A stretch of 64,000 bases of DNA from Halobacteriales archaeon QS_1_69_70. GTDB taxonomy: Archaea > Halobacteriota > Halobacteria > Halobacteriales > Haloarculaceae. Where the stretch lies: contig PXRI01000012.1 in the NCBI GenBank assembly GCA_003021005.1, positions 1-64,000 of the forward strand. The letters are read 5' to 3'. Shown one piece after another: positions 41,355 through 50,493 of the stretch (its first letter is position 1; each line of letters begins with the position of its first letter). The notes under the pieces were generated by a model. That model ran no database searches, was not told the origin of the DNA, and saw only the letters and a program-made list of their open reading frames with translations. The position numbers and the translations under genes were made by a program.

Positions 41355-41392
41355 TCAGTCGTCCGCGGCGACGGGCTCAGTCGTCCGCGGCG
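41355..41392. repeat. Short duplication of the trxB 3' end
   Basis: The trxB stop region (tcagtcgtccgcggcg on the plus strand) is present at 41355-41370 outside the gene and at 41377-41392 as the gene's own end, 22 bases apart. It is comparable to the duplication beyond tupC. Confidence 0.75.
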
Positions 41393-42411
41393 GCTTCGGC
41401 GGCCCGCTCGTCGCGCTCGCGCGCCTCGAGGTACTCGTCGGCGTCAATCGCCGCCTTACAGCCCATGCTGCCGGCGGTGACCGCCTGCTGGTAGTGGTAG
41501 TCGACGACGTCGCCCGCGCCGAAGATGCCGGGGACGCCGGTCCGTGTCTGGCCGGCGCCGGCGCCGCCCTCGGTCCGGAGGTAGCCGGTGGCGTCCATCT
41601 CGACGTCCGTGTCCGCGATGTAGTCGGTGTTCGGCGTGTGCCCGATGGCGAGGAAGACGGCGCCGACGTCCAACTCGTAGGTCTCTGTCGCGTCCTCCTC
41701 GAGCTTCTCCGTGGGGTACCCCTCGGGGTTGTGCGCCAGTGTCACGCCGTCGACGCCGTCGTCCGGGGAGCCGTGTATCTCGAGCAGTTCGGTGTTCCGC
41801 ATGATCTCGACGTCGCCGTCGGCTTCGAGGTCGGTGACGCGGTCGACCCAGTACTCTTCCGCCCGGAAGTTCTCCCGGCGGTGGGCGATAGAGACGGTGT
41901 CGGCGAACTTCGTCAGGAACGCGGCCTCCTCGCTGGCGGCGTCGCCGCCGCCGACGACGAGCATGTCCTCGCCGCGGAAGAACGCGCCGTCGCAGGTCGC
42001 ACACGTCGAGACGCCGTACCCCATCAGCTCGTCCTCGCCGGGCACGCCGAGGGTCCGGGCGGACGCCCCGGAGGCGGCGATCAAGGCGTCGGCCGTGTAC
42101 ACCGTGCCGTCCCGGAGTTCGACGCGGTGGGGCGGCCCCGGGTCGACGTCGACGACGACCCCGTGGTCGATCTCGGCGCCGAACCGCTCGGCCTGGGCCT
42201 TCATGTCCTCGACGAGTTCGGTACCGCCGATACCCGACGGGAACCCGGGGTAGTTCGCGACGTCCGTCGTCAGCGTCAGCTGGCCGCCGGGCTCGGGGCC
42301 CTCCAGCACCAGCGGCTCGTCGTTGGACCGCGCGGCGTAGATGGCGGCCGTGAGTCCGGCGATCCCGGAGCCGGCGATGACGAGGCGACGGTGGTCGGCG
42401 TCCGCGGACAT
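41377..42411 (-). CDS. trxB: Thioredoxin-disulfide reductase
   Basis: FAD enzyme passing electrons from NAD(P)H to thioredoxin; cytoplasmic, 344 residues. FAD motif LVIAGSGIAGLTAAIYAAR, TLTTDVANYPGFP, the redox-active pair in STCATCDGAFF, the nucleotide motif LVVGGGDAASEEA and the end motif FGAGDVVDYHYQQAVTAGSMG are all present. The short acidic/Ala tail is lineage-specific. ATG at 42411 starts at the conserved N terminus. Confidence 0.95.
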   Translation of the reverse strand: MSADADHRRLVIAGSGIAGLTAAIYAARSNDEPLVLEGPEPGGQLTLTTDVANYPGFPSGIGGTELVEDMKAQAERFGAEIDHGVVVDVDPGPPHRVELRDGTVYTADALIAASGASARTLGVPGEDELMGYGVSTCATCDGAFFRGEDMLVVGGGDAASEEAAFLTKFADTVSIAHRRENFRAEEYWVDRVTDLEADGDVEIMRNTELLEIHGSPDDGVDGVTLAHNPEGYPTEKLEEDATETYELDVGAVFLAIGHTPNTDYIADTDVEMDATGYLRTEGGAGAGQTRTGVPGIFGAGDVVDYHYQQAVTAGSMGCKAAIDADEYLEARERDERAAEAAADD

Positions 42412-42518
42412 GCCCGGCCGTAGCCGGCGGCGGGGTTTGTAGCTTGCGCCCCCGCAGAACCGTCCGCCATCCCGCCGTGCTCTCTGCCCCGCCGGCGGAC
42501 CCTCCGGGGCCGGTTGTG

Positions 42519-43217
42519 TCACCGGAGCGTGGCCGAGAGCAGCGTCCGGACGAACGTCGGCCCGTGGCGGAGGTACATCCTCGGGGCGGTGCGGCGGGCC
42601 TCCTCGAGTGCCCGGCGGAGTTCGCCGGCCGCGTCGGTGGCGACGCCCTCGCCGTGGCCGCAGAGGACCCGCGTCGGCTCCACGTCCGCGAGGGTCTCGC
42701 CCGGCGGGACCGGGCGGCGGGCGAGCGAGACGCCGAGCCGTTCGCCCGGCGCCAGGAAGTACGTCGCGGTGCCGACGGACTCCGCGACGACGAGGGTCTC
42801 GCCGTCGAACAGCGCCCACTCCTGCCAGACCCGGTTCCGGGTGACCGGCCGGAGGAAGTAGCCGGTGTCGCCGAGGCGGCCCTCGAACCGCCGGACCGGG
42901 GCCGCGACGTCGGCGTCGGACAGCGCCGTCATCCCCGCGGGCAACAGGACCGGGACGCCGTGGCGGGCGGCGATGGCACTGGCGTCCCGGCGGTGGTAGT
43001 TGTAGAGGACGACCACGCCACGCAACCGACCGCGTTCGTCGAGGCGGTCGTCGAGCCCCTCGGCGTCGACCGGGTCGACGAGCCAGACGTCACCGCCGTC
43101 GAACAGCGCGTGGCCCGCCCGCTCCATGGTCTCTTCGGGGTGGGCCCGCCAGCCGATCCCGCCGTCGAAGACGTCGATCTCGACGAACGACCCGAGCCCC
43201 GTCCCTTTGACCGGCAT
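42519..43217 (-). CDS. Metallo-beta-lactamase-fold-like haloarchaeal protein
   Basis: A 232-residue protein with an overall beta-lactamase-fold flavour (WLVDPVDAEGLDDRLDERG, VVLYNYHRRDASAIAARHG, VLCGHGEGVATDAAGEL). The classic HxHxDH zinc motif is replaced by NYHRRD, so it may have lost hydrolase activity or bind a single metal. No signal peptide. Similar degenerate proteins are common in haloarchaea. The start at 43217 is used because the upstream sequence is repeat DNA. Confidence 0.6.
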   Translation of the reverse strand: MPVKGTGLGSFVEIDVFDGGIGWRAHPEETMERAGHALFDGGDVWLVDPVDAEGLDDRLDERGRLRGVVVLYNYHRRDASAIAARHGVPVLLPAGMTALSDADVAAPVRRFEGRLGDTGYFLRPVTRNRVWQEWALFDGETLVVAESVGTATYFLAPGERLGVSLARRPVPPGETLADVEPTRVLCGHGEGVATDAAGELRRALEEARRTAPRMYLRHGPTFVRTLLSATLR

Positions 43218-43860
43218 ACCGCCACGCCACCGCGCCCGGGATAAAGGTGCGTCGGTCGCGCGGCGCGAGCGGAGCGAGCGCCGCGGAATGAGCGAGCGGG
43301 AGGAGTGAGCGGAGCGAACGACGACACGCGAGCCGGGCGGCGCGAGCGGCGCGAGGCCGACCGCAGGGAGGCCTCGGAACGGGCGAACGGTGAACGAAGT
43401 GAACCGTGAGCCAGCGAGCGCCGCGGAATGAGCGAGCGGCGAAGCCGCGAGCCGGGCGACGCGAGGCCGACCGGAGGGAGGCCTCGGAACGGGCGAGCGG
43501 GAGGCGCGAGGCGCGACCAGTGGGAGCGCCTCGGACTGGTGAGCGGCGAGCGGAGCGAGGAGGAGCGACCAGCGGGAGCGACGACACGCGAGCCGCGCGG
43601 CGCGGTGAGCGTAGCGAGCCGTGAGCCGCGCGACCAACCGGAGGGAGCGCCTCGGAACGACCGAGCGGCGAAGCCCTGAGCCGGTCGGCGCGTCCCGGGC
43701 GGACGATCCTCCGGCGACAACCGGTCCCACGCCGGCCTCCGCCGCCTGCATAGACCCGTGGACCGAGCCCACCGCCGCGGTCACCGTCTACCGTCGCCGC
43801 ACCATCATACGACGACAGGGACCGGGCCGTTTCAAGTGCCGTGGCCGCACACGACGGAGT
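43218..43860. repeat. Hairpin mosaic region B
   Basis: No gene between the two divergent neighbours. From about 43255 to 43700 the sequence is the reverse complement, module by module, of the 32.84-33.30 kb mosaic. Examples are gaacgggcgaacggtgaacg then aagtgaaccgtgagcc at about 43378-43409, gaggccgaccgcagggaggc at 43351, and ctcggactggtgagcgg at about 43531. Module order is shuffled. The remaining bases before the mutase ATG include ccgtttcaagtg (about 43829), a plausible promoter element. Confidence 0.75.
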
Positions 43861-45222
43861 ATGAACCTGTTCGGGACGGCGGGCATCCGGGGGGAGGCCG
43901 CCACCGAGGTGACGCCGTCATTCGCGCTGTCCGTCGGCCGGGCGGCGGCGGTCGACGGCGACATCTTCGTGGTCGGCCGGGACGGCCGCGAGACCGGAAG
44001 CGCGCTCGCGGCCGCCGTCGAGGCCGGCCTCGAAAGCGGCGGGGCGGACGTCGTCCGGGTCGGACAGGTCCCGACGCCCGCGCTGGCGTCCGCGTCTCGC
44101 GGTCGCCGGGGCGTGATGGTCACCGCGAGCCACAACCCGCCGACGGACAACGGCCTGAAGCTGTTCGTGGACGGCACCGAGTACGACGTGGCCGCCGAAC
44201 GGACCCTCACGGACCGCGTCGAGGACGTGACGGCGCCCGTCGAGTGGGCGGCGTGGGGGACGACGACCCGGGCGTCGGTACTCGAGCCGTACCGGCGGGA
44301 CGTTGCCGACTACGCCCGCGCCCGCGTCGGGGGCTGCGACGGGCTCCGTGTCGCCGTCGACTGCGGCAACGGGATGGCGGGCGCGGCGACGCCGCAGGTC
44401 CTCCGGATGCTGGGGGCACAGGTGGTCGCACTCGACGCCAACGTCGACGGCCACTTCCCGGCCCGGCGCTCGAAGCCGACGCCCGAGAGCCTCGCCGCGC
44501 TGCGGACCTTCGTCGCCGAGGGCACCTTCGCACTCGGCATCGGGCACGACGGCGACGCCGACCGCATCGCCGTCGTGAACGCCGACGGCGACGTCGTCCA
44601 CGAGGACACGGTGCTGGCCATCCTGGGGGCCGCCTACACCCGCCGGAGCGACGCGGCCGACCCCGTGGTCGTGACCACGCCGAACGCCTCGGACCGCATC
44701 GACGACCGCGTCGCCGCGGCCGGCGGCCGGGTCGAGCGCGTCCGGCTGGGCGCCCTCCACGAGGGCGTCGACGCCGCGCTGTCGGCCGGCGACAGCGGCA
44801 CCGAGGTGGTGTTCGCGGGCGAGCCCTGGAAGCACGTCCACACCGCCCTGGGTCAGTGGATCGACGGCGTGGCGAGTGCGGCCGTCCTCGCCGGCCTGGT
44901 CGCCGACGAGGGCCTCGCCGACCTCCGGGCGCCGATCGAGGAGAAGCCCTACCGGAAGGAAAGCGTCCCCTGTCCCGACAACCGCAAGGGACCGGTCATG
45001 GCGCACCTTGAGTCCCGGCTCCCCGAGGCGTTCCCCGAGGCCACCGTCGACACCGAGTACGGCGTCCGGCTCGCCCTCGAGGACGGCGCCTGGACGCTCG
45101 TCCGGCCGAGCGGCACCGAACCGTACGTCCGCGTCTACGCCGAGAGCGAGACCGTCGACGAACTGGTGGCGGCGGTTCGAGACGTCGTAGAGGCGGCCGT
45201 CGAGGAGTTGGGGGGCGAGTAG
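43861..45222 (+). CDS. Phosphohexomutase family protein (phosphomannomutase/phosphoglucomutase-like)
   Basis: 453-residue alpha-D-phosphohexomutase. The phosphoserine loop is VTASHNPPTDNG (S90), the metal loop HDGDADRIAV (D230, D232, D234), and the phosphate-binding loop LVRPSGTEPYVRVY. The sugar-binding loop reads FAGEPWKH rather than the GEQSGH of glucosamine mutases, so substrate cannot be assigned firmly. Being followed by cytidine deaminase and a nucleoside phosphorylase, it could act as a pentomutase handling (deoxy)ribose-1-phosphate; this is inference from context. Confidence 0.85.
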   Translation: MNLFGTAGIRGEAATEVTPSFALSVGRAAAVDGDIFVVGRDGRETGSALAAAVEAGLESGGADVVRVGQVPTPALASASRGRRGVMVTASHNPPTDNGLKLFVDGTEYDVAAERTLTDRVEDVTAPVEWAAWGTTTRASVLEPYRRDVADYARARVGGCDGLRVAVDCGNGMAGAATPQVLRMLGAQVVALDANVDGHFPARRSKPTPESLAALRTFVAEGTFALGIGHDGDADRIAVVNADGDVVHEDTVLAILGAAYTRRSDAADPVVVTTPNASDRIDDRVAAAGGRVERVRLGALHEGVDAALSAGDSGTEVVFAGEPWKHVHTALGQWIDGVASAAVLAGLVADEGLADLRAPIEEKPYRKESVPCPDNRKGPVMAHLESRLPEAFPEATVDTEYGVRLALEDGAWTLVRPSGTEPYVRVYAESETVDELVAAVRDVVEAAVEELGGE

Positions 45223-45326
45223 GCCGCGGCGACCGGCGTCGAGTAGCCGCGGGGACCGGCGGCGGGACGGCTCGCGGCCGCCGCGGCGGGGGTAGGTATT
45301 TGCAGCGGCCGGACCCAGCCGTGAAC

Positions 45327-45719
45327 ATGGAGGACACCGAGCTGCTCGAGCGGGCCCGTGCGGCCGTCGAGCGATCCTACGCGCCGTACTCCGAGTACCG
45401 GGTCGGGGCCGCGCTCGCGACGGCCGACGGCACCGTCTTCACGGGCTGCAACGTCGAGAACGCGAACTACTCCAACAGCGTGCACGCCGAGGAACTGGCG
45501 CTGTCGAAGGCCGTCGCGGCCGGCCACCGGTCGTTCGACCGCCTCGCCGTGAGTTCCGACCGGCGGGACGGCGTCACGCCCTGCGGGATGTGCCGGCAGT
45601 CCCTCGCGGAGTTCTGCGGGACGGCGTTCCGCGTCGTCTGCGAGGGCGACCCGGAGCCGTCGGTCCATTCGCTCGGCACACTTCTGCCGGACGCGATCTC
45701 GATGGAGCACCTGCGATGA
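45327..45719 (+). CDS. cdd: Cytidine deaminase
   Basis: 130-residue enzyme converting cytidine and deoxycytidine to uridine forms. Catalytic motif SVHAEELAL (H53, E55) and zinc motif TPCGMCRQ (C86, C89); substrate-binding GCNVENANYSNS. The numbering matches the small tetrameric bacterial enzymes, but the first zinc ligand is His instead of their Cys, a ligand set usually associated with the larger dimeric form. Co-directional with udp, with only 19 bases between. Confidence 0.92.
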   Translation: MEDTELLERARAAVERSYAPYSEYRVGAALATADGTVFTGCNVENANYSNSVHAEELALSKAVAAGHRSFDRLAVSSDRRDGVTPCGMCRQSLAEFCGTAFRVVCEGDPEPSVHSLGTLLPDAISMEHLR

Positions 45720-45738
45720 CGCGACGGGAGGACCGACG

Positions 45739-46560
45739 ATGACCGGCGACGCCGACGCGTCGAGCGAGGACGTCCAGTACCACGTCGAACTCGCCGAGGG
45801 CGACGTCGAGGGTCCGGTGCTGCTCCCCGGCGACCCCGACCGGATCGAGGTCATCGCCGACTGCTGGGACGAGTACGACGAGAGGGCCAGCCACCGCGAG
45901 TACCGGACCCTCGCGGGCACACACGACGGCGAACCCGTCACCGCGACCTCGACCGGCATCGGATCGCCCTCCGCGGCCATCGCCGTCGAGGAGCTGGCTC
46001 GCGTCGGCGCCGAGACGGTCGTCCGCGTCGGCTCCTGCGGCGCCATCCAGGCGGACGCGTCGGTCGGTGACCTGGTCATCACGACCGCCGCTGTCCGCCA
46101 GGAGGGCACGAGCGACGAGTACGTCCGTGAGGACTACCCCGCCGCGGCCAATGGGGAGGTCGTTACGGCCTTGGTGACGGCTGCCGAACGCCTCGGCCAC
46201 GACTACCACCTCGGGGTGACCTGCTCGACGGACTCCTTCTACGCCGGACAGTCCCGCGAGGGCTTCGACGGCTTCCGCGCGGCCGGCGCCGACGAGCGCA
46301 TCGAGGAACTTCAGGCGGCCGGCGTCGTAAACTTCGAGATGGAGGCCAGCGCCATCCTGACGCTCGCGGACCTGTACGGACTGCGCGCGGGCGCCGTCTG
46401 TGCCGTCTACGCCAACCGCGTCACCGGCGAGTTTCGCACGGAGGGCGAGGCGAAGGCCGCCGAGACGGCGTCGCTGGCCGCCGCCATCCTCAGCAGGATG
46501 GACCGCCGCAAGGCCGAGGCCGACGTCGACCGCTGGACGGCGGACATGTCGCTGGAGTAG
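45739..46560 (+). CDS. udp: Nucleoside phosphorylase, uridine phosphorylase-like
   Basis: 273-residue NP-I family enzyme splitting nucleosides with phosphate to base and ribose-1-phosphate. Motifs: LLPGDPDRIEVIAD, TSTGIGSPSAAIAVEEL, VRVGSCGAIQ, and VVNFEMEASAILTLADLYG with the 2'-OH-binding Glu-Met-Glu. It follows cdd, which produces its uridine substrate, and a mutase that could process the sugar phosphate. Together the three read as a pyrimidine nucleoside catabolic unit. Confidence 0.9.
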   Translation: MTGDADASSEDVQYHVELAEGDVEGPVLLPGDPDRIEVIADCWDEYDERASHREYRTLAGTHDGEPVTATSTGIGSPSAAIAVEELARVGAETVVRVGSCGAIQADASVGDLVITTAAVRQEGTSDEYVREDYPAAANGEVVTALVTAAERLGHDYHLGVTCSTDSFYAGQSREGFDGFRAAGADERIEELQAAGVVNFEMEASAILTLADLYGLRAGAVCAVYANRVTGEFRTEGEAKAAETASLAAAILSRMDRRKAEADVDRWTADMSLE

Positions 46561-46566
46561 CGGCCG

Positions 46567-47895
46567 TCACCCGGCGCTGCCGTCGAGCGCGTACACCGCC
46601 CCGTCGACGCCGACGAATGCGACGTCACCGGCGGTCGCCACACCGGCGAGTTCCGACTCCGGCTCGAAGCTCCACCGCGGGTCGCCGGACTCCGGGTCCA
46701 GCGCCCAGACCCGGCGGTCGGCGTGGGCGAACACCGTCGACGGCGCGCCGGCCTCGACGTGGACGTAGCCCCCGACGTCCGGCTCGAACGCCCAGGCGCG
46801 CTCGCCGGACACCGGGTCGACGGCGTGGACCCCGGCACCGGCGACGTAGAGACGCTCGCCGGTCCTGGCGACGCTCGGGCGGAACCCCTGGTCGCGGTCG
46901 ACCGATAGCGTCCAGCTGGTGTCGCCCTCCAGCGGGCTCACCGCCAGCAACCGACCGCCGGAATCGCCGACGTACACCGTCTCGTCCATCGCGGCCCGCG
47001 GCGAGGTGATCCTGGTGACGTTGAACTCGAACCCCCGGCGCCACAGTTCCGCGCCGTCGGCGTGCGCGAGGCCGCGAACCACGTCCTCCCCTTCGGCCTG
47101 GACGAACACCCGTTCGGCCCGGTTGTCGTAGGCGTGTGACTCCGCCGGGACGCTCCAGACCGCCTCGCCGTCCTCGAGGGCCAGCGCGCGCAGGCGAGTG
47201 GTCGTGTCGACGAACAAGAGGTCCCGGCGGGCGGTGTGGCCGGACGGCACGACGTCGCCGGATTCGGTCCGCCACAGTTCCGAGCCGTCATTGCCGTCCA
47301 GGGCGTATACGAACTCCCCGGCCCCGAACTGGTCGTCCCGGCGACCAACGAACACGGTGCCATCCTCGATCGCCAGCGGGTAGTGGAGTCTGTGCTCCTC
47401 GGGGCCGAACCGCCAGGCCCGGTCCCGCTCGTCGGGGTCGACGGCCTGGACGACGAACCCCACGTCGAAGCGGCTCGTGCGACCCGTCGCGAAGACGAAA
47501 CGCGTGCGATCGTCGGCATCGAGGTACATCGGCGGCGTCTGGACCGGGTGGTCGACACCCACGTGCCAGTGCTCCTCGCCGCTCTGGAGGTCCAGCGCCC
47601 GCAGTGTGTTGTCCTCGGAGTTGTCCTCGCCGGCGTCGGCACTGGCGACGAACAGCCGCGGCGTCTCGGGGCCACCGCCGAGGGAGACGACGCCGACGCG
47701 GTCGGCCGGAGTCTCCCGAATCCAGACGGCGTACTCCGGCGCTTCCGAGGGTGTCGAACTGCCCACCCTCTCCGTACCGAAATCCGGTTCCCCGGTCGAG
47801 GTGTGGTCCGGATCGGCATCCGACCAGAGGTCCGTACAGCCTGCCACGCCGGCCGCGAGGGCCGACGCGAGGATCGCTCGTCTGCTGGAGGGCAT
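46567..47895 (-). CDS. PQQ-repeat (beta-propeller) lipoprotein
   Basis: 442-residue exported protein. The N terminus MPSSRRAILASALAAGVAGC gives a lipobox with C20. Then come repeated WD-like blades of the PQQ type, each with an AxD-x-x-SG-x-x-W pattern, for example ALDLQSGEEHWHVG, ALDGNDGSELWRTES, ALALEDGEAVWSVP, AVDPVSGERAWAFEP and ALDPESGDPRWSFEP. About seven blades. No enzyme signature for PQQ dehydrogenase, so a scaffold or binding role outside the cell is more likely. Divergent from the next lipoprotein gene. Confidence 0.85.
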   Translation of the reverse strand: MPSSRRAILASALAAGVAGCTDLWSDADPDHTSTGEPDFGTERVGSSTPSEAPEYAVWIRETPADRVGVVSLGGGPETPRLFVASADAGEDNSEDNTLRALDLQSGEEHWHVGVDHPVQTPPMYLDADDRTRFVFATGRTSRFDVGFVVQAVDPDERDRAWRFGPEEHRLHYPLAIEDGTVFVGRRDDQFGAGEFVYALDGNDGSELWRTESGDVVPSGHTARRDLLFVDTTTRLRALALEDGEAVWSVPAESHAYDNRAERVFVQAEGEDVVRGLAHADGAELWRRGFEFNVTRITSPRAAMDETVYVGDSGGRLLAVSPLEGDTSWTLSVDRDQGFRPSVARTGERLYVAGAGVHAVDPVSGERAWAFEPDVGGYVHVEAGAPSTVFAHADRRVWALDPESGDPRWSFEPESELAGVATAGDVAFVGVDGAVYALDGSAG

Positions 47896-47997
47896 CGTGC
47901 AGGCCGCTTGGCGCCGTCCGGTAAGTATCTTCCCGACTCGCTCCTCGACGTTTCGGCGACCGGAAGATACTCGGGCGTGTTCGGCCTTGTGGCCGAC

Positions 47998-48840
47998 ATG
48001 CGCCGCCGCCAGTTCCTCGCGGGCGGAACCGCCCTCCTTTCGGTCGCCGTCGCCGGATGTGGCCACCCGAACCAGGTCCTCGACCTCGATGAGGCGTCCG
48101 AGGAGGACATCGCAGACGAGGGCTCGACGAGGGTCGATCCGGGCTCCGAGGAGTACCGGGTCCTCACGTCGGCCCGGGACAACGGCTCGGCCACGCGAAC
48201 GGGTAGTTATGAACTGTTCTACTGGACCGACACCGTCAGGGTAGACGGGGCCTACTACGAGGTATCGGAGACCCGAGTGGAGAGCACCGTCTACAACGTC
48301 CTCGTCGACCTGGACCCCGGCGATAGGACCGCCGAGTTCGGTGAGATCGCCTACGAGGACCTTCCGGAGTTCGACCGGGAGAAACTGGCCGTCATCACGA
48401 ATGCGTCCACGGGCGATCGGCAGCACTACGTCAACGTCGAGTACGGAACCGCCGAGGACGTCGACAACCGGTCAGTCCTCGTCCCGGACCCACAGTACGA
48501 CATCGTCACCCACGAGGGTGACCGCTACCGGGCCGAGGTCGAAAGGCAGAGGGACTCGGAAGGCGAGTACCGCTACGAGGTTACGGAGATCGCACCCGAC
48601 GTCGAGTCCTTCGCTGACCAGGTCCGGGAGGCGTACCTGTTCGCGCTGACCGGCCTCTCGGCGGGCGAACGCGAGGTGGTCGAGGAGGCCATCGACGGCG
48701 CCTACTACGAGGACGACAACGCGTTCCGGTCGGTGGTCGAGAAGATCCGGGATCACGACGGCGTGACCGTCAGGGAATCCTCCGGGACGTGGCTCCTCAG
48801 CTACGAGGACGTCGAGTACCTCACCGACGTCAAGTGGTAG
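47998..48840 (+). CDS. Tat-exported lipoprotein, unknown function
   Basis: 280-residue protein with a short twin-arginine-type start (MRRRQFLAGGTALLSVAVAGC, reaching lipobox C21). The mature part is acidic, alpha/beta, without recognised motif; repeated Tyr-rich strands (ELFYWTDTVRVDGAYYEV, REAYLFALTGLSAGE) are seen. Similar proteins appear as paralogous families in haloarchaea. It diverges from the PQQ-repeat lipoprotein with 102 bases between, so both may share a control region. Confidence 0.75.
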   Translation: MRRRQFLAGGTALLSVAVAGCGHPNQVLDLDEASEEDIADEGSTRVDPGSEEYRVLTSARDNGSATRTGSYELFYWTDTVRVDGAYYEVSETRVESTVYNVLVDLDPGDRTAEFGEIAYEDLPEFDREKLAVITNASTGDRQHYVNVEYGTAEDVDNRSVLVPDPQYDIVTHEGDRYRAEVERQRDSEGEYRYEVTEIAPDVESFADQVREAYLFALTGLSAGEREVVEEAIDGAYYEDDNAFRSVVEKIRDHDGVTVRESSGTWLLSYEDVEYLTDVKW

Positions 48841-48855
48841 TGCGGGCTCGGACCG

Positions 48856-50490
48856 CTACAGCTCCTCGCTGGAGCCGAGCGAGCCGTCGAGCCGCGTCTC
48901 GACGTCCTCCTCGAGTTTAAACCGCTGTACTTTCTGCGTGGCGCTGCGCGGCAACGCCTCGCGGAAGAAGATCCGGCGCGGGTTTGCGTACGTCGCCACG
49001 TGGTCGAGCGAGAACTCCCGGAGGTCCTCCTCGGACGCGTCGGCTCCCTCCTCGAGGACGACGTAGGCGACCGGTGCCTCGCCCTTGATCTCGTGTGGGG
49101 CGCCGACGACGGCGGCCTCGGCGACGTCGGGGTGTTCGTACAGCGCGTCTTCGACCTCGGCGGGGTAGATGTTCTCGCCGCCGGCGATGATCATGTCGTC
49201 GGCGCGGTCGACCATCCAGAAGTAGCCGTCCCGGTCGACGCGGGCGATGTCGTTCTTCTCCGGCCGGTTGTAGTACCCTTCGAATACCGTCGGGCCGCGG
49301 ATGGCGATCTCGCCGGTCACCTGCTCGTCGTCGGAGAAGTCGATGTTCTCGTCGGGGTGCGGCTCGAGGTCGGCGGCGGCGATCCGTGTCTCCCGCGTGT
49401 CCGGGTGGACCAGCTGGAGGTCGACGTTCCGGAGGGCCGGCCCGATACAGCCCGCCGACTTGCGGACGCCGCGGGCGGGTTCGACCGTGCCGGCGGGGCC
49501 GGTCTCGGTCATGCCCCACCCTTCGGTCATCGGGACGCCCCACGCCTCCTCGATGGTGCGGCGGGTGTCGTCGGCCAACGGCGCCGCCGCGCAGATGACG
49601 TCGGTGAGCGACGACGTGTCGTAGGCCTCGGGGTCCTCCCGGTAGGTCTGCCACATCATGTTGTACAGCGCGGGGACGCCGGCGAAGTTCGTCACCGGCT
49701 TCTCGGAGATGGTCCGGAGGATCATCTCGGGGTCCGGCCGCGGGATCAGGTGCATCGTCGCGCCGTTGTAGACGTAGGTGCCCTGGATTGCGTTCAACGC
49801 GTAGATATGGAACAGCGGCAGCACGAGGACGATGCTGTCATCGGGGTCGATGGGGAGCCCGCCCTTCTCGTAGGCCTCGATCGTCGAAAGGAGGTTACGG
49901 TGGGACAACAGCACGCCCTTAGGCTTGCCCGTCGTGCCGGAAGTGTAGGGCTGGCAGGCGACGTCGTCGAACGCCCGGTGGACGGTCTCGAAGCTGTCGG
50001 CGGCCTCGGCGGTCGCCTGCGAGTAGTTGACCACGCCGTCCGTGGCGACGCCGGAGACGTAGACGTTCGGGACGCCGGCGCGCTCGGCGAGTTCCGTGGG
50101 GCCGACGATGTGGCCCTCCTCGGTGTCCATCCCACCAGCGAGGAGCGGCGACCCGATCACGTGGTCGACGTCGCCGTCCTCGAGGACGAACTCCAGGGTG
50201 TTCGGGTCCATCCGGAGGTTCAGCGGCACCGGGATGGCGCCGGCCTTCAGCGCGCCGAAGTACGCCTTCGGGAACTGGTCGGTGTTGGGGACGTACAGGC
50301 CCACCCGGTCGCCAGCCCCGACGCCGTGGGCGGCCAGGACGTTCGCGACGCTACAGGCGCGCGCCTCCAGTTCCGCGTACGACGTCTCCTGGCCCATGAA
50401 CGTGAGGGCGGTCCGGTCGCCGTAGCGATCGGCCGCCATCGCCGGCAGGTCGCCCATGTGCTCCAGCCGCTCGCCGTCGTGGTATTCCAT
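48856..50490 (-). CDS. Acyl-CoA ligase (AMP-binding family, long-chain fatty acid type)
   Basis: 544-residue adenylate-forming enzyme. P-loop YTSGTTGKPKGVLLSHRN, A5 motif TEGWGMTETGPAG, A7 YFWMVDRADDMIIAGGENIYPAEVE and the catalytic Lys region near LPRSATQKVQRFKL are present. It activates a carboxylic acid with ATP then CoA; substrate length cannot be read. Cytoplasmic. The start is a few bases from the presumed start of the divergent gene. Confidence 0.9.
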   Translation of the reverse strand: MEYHDGERLEHMGDLPAMAADRYGDRTALTFMGQETSYAELEARACSVANVLAAHGVGAGDRVGLYVPNTDQFPKAYFGALKAGAIPVPLNLRMDPNTLEFVLEDGDVDHVIGSPLLAGGMDTEEGHIVGPTELAERAGVPNVYVSGVATDGVVNYSQATAEAADSFETVHRAFDDVACQPYTSGTTGKPKGVLLSHRNLLSTIEAYEKGGLPIDPDDSIVLVLPLFHIYALNAIQGTYVYNGATMHLIPRPDPEMILRTISEKPVTNFAGVPALYNMMWQTYREDPEAYDTSSLTDVICAAAPLADDTRRTIEEAWGVPMTEGWGMTETGPAGTVEPARGVRKSAGCIGPALRNVDLQLVHPDTRETRIAAADLEPHPDENIDFSDDEQVTGEIAIRGPTVFEGYYNRPEKNDIARVDRDGYFWMVDRADDMIIAGGENIYPAEVEDALYEHPDVAEAAVVGAPHEIKGEAPVAYVVLEEGADASEEDLREFSLDHVATYANPRRIFFREALPRSATQKVQRFKLEEDVETRLDGSLGSSEEL

Positions 50491-50493
50491 GGC

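Noticed and set aside
47236-47997. Plus-strand extension of the lipoprotein gene
   Set aside because: It runs antisense to the PQQ-repeat gene; the Tat/lipobox signal fixes the start at 47998.
49000-50493. Upstream in-frame extension of the carboxymuconolactone decarboxylase
   Set aside because: It is antisense to the acyl-CoA ligase and has shadow composition; the family N terminus lies at about 50520.
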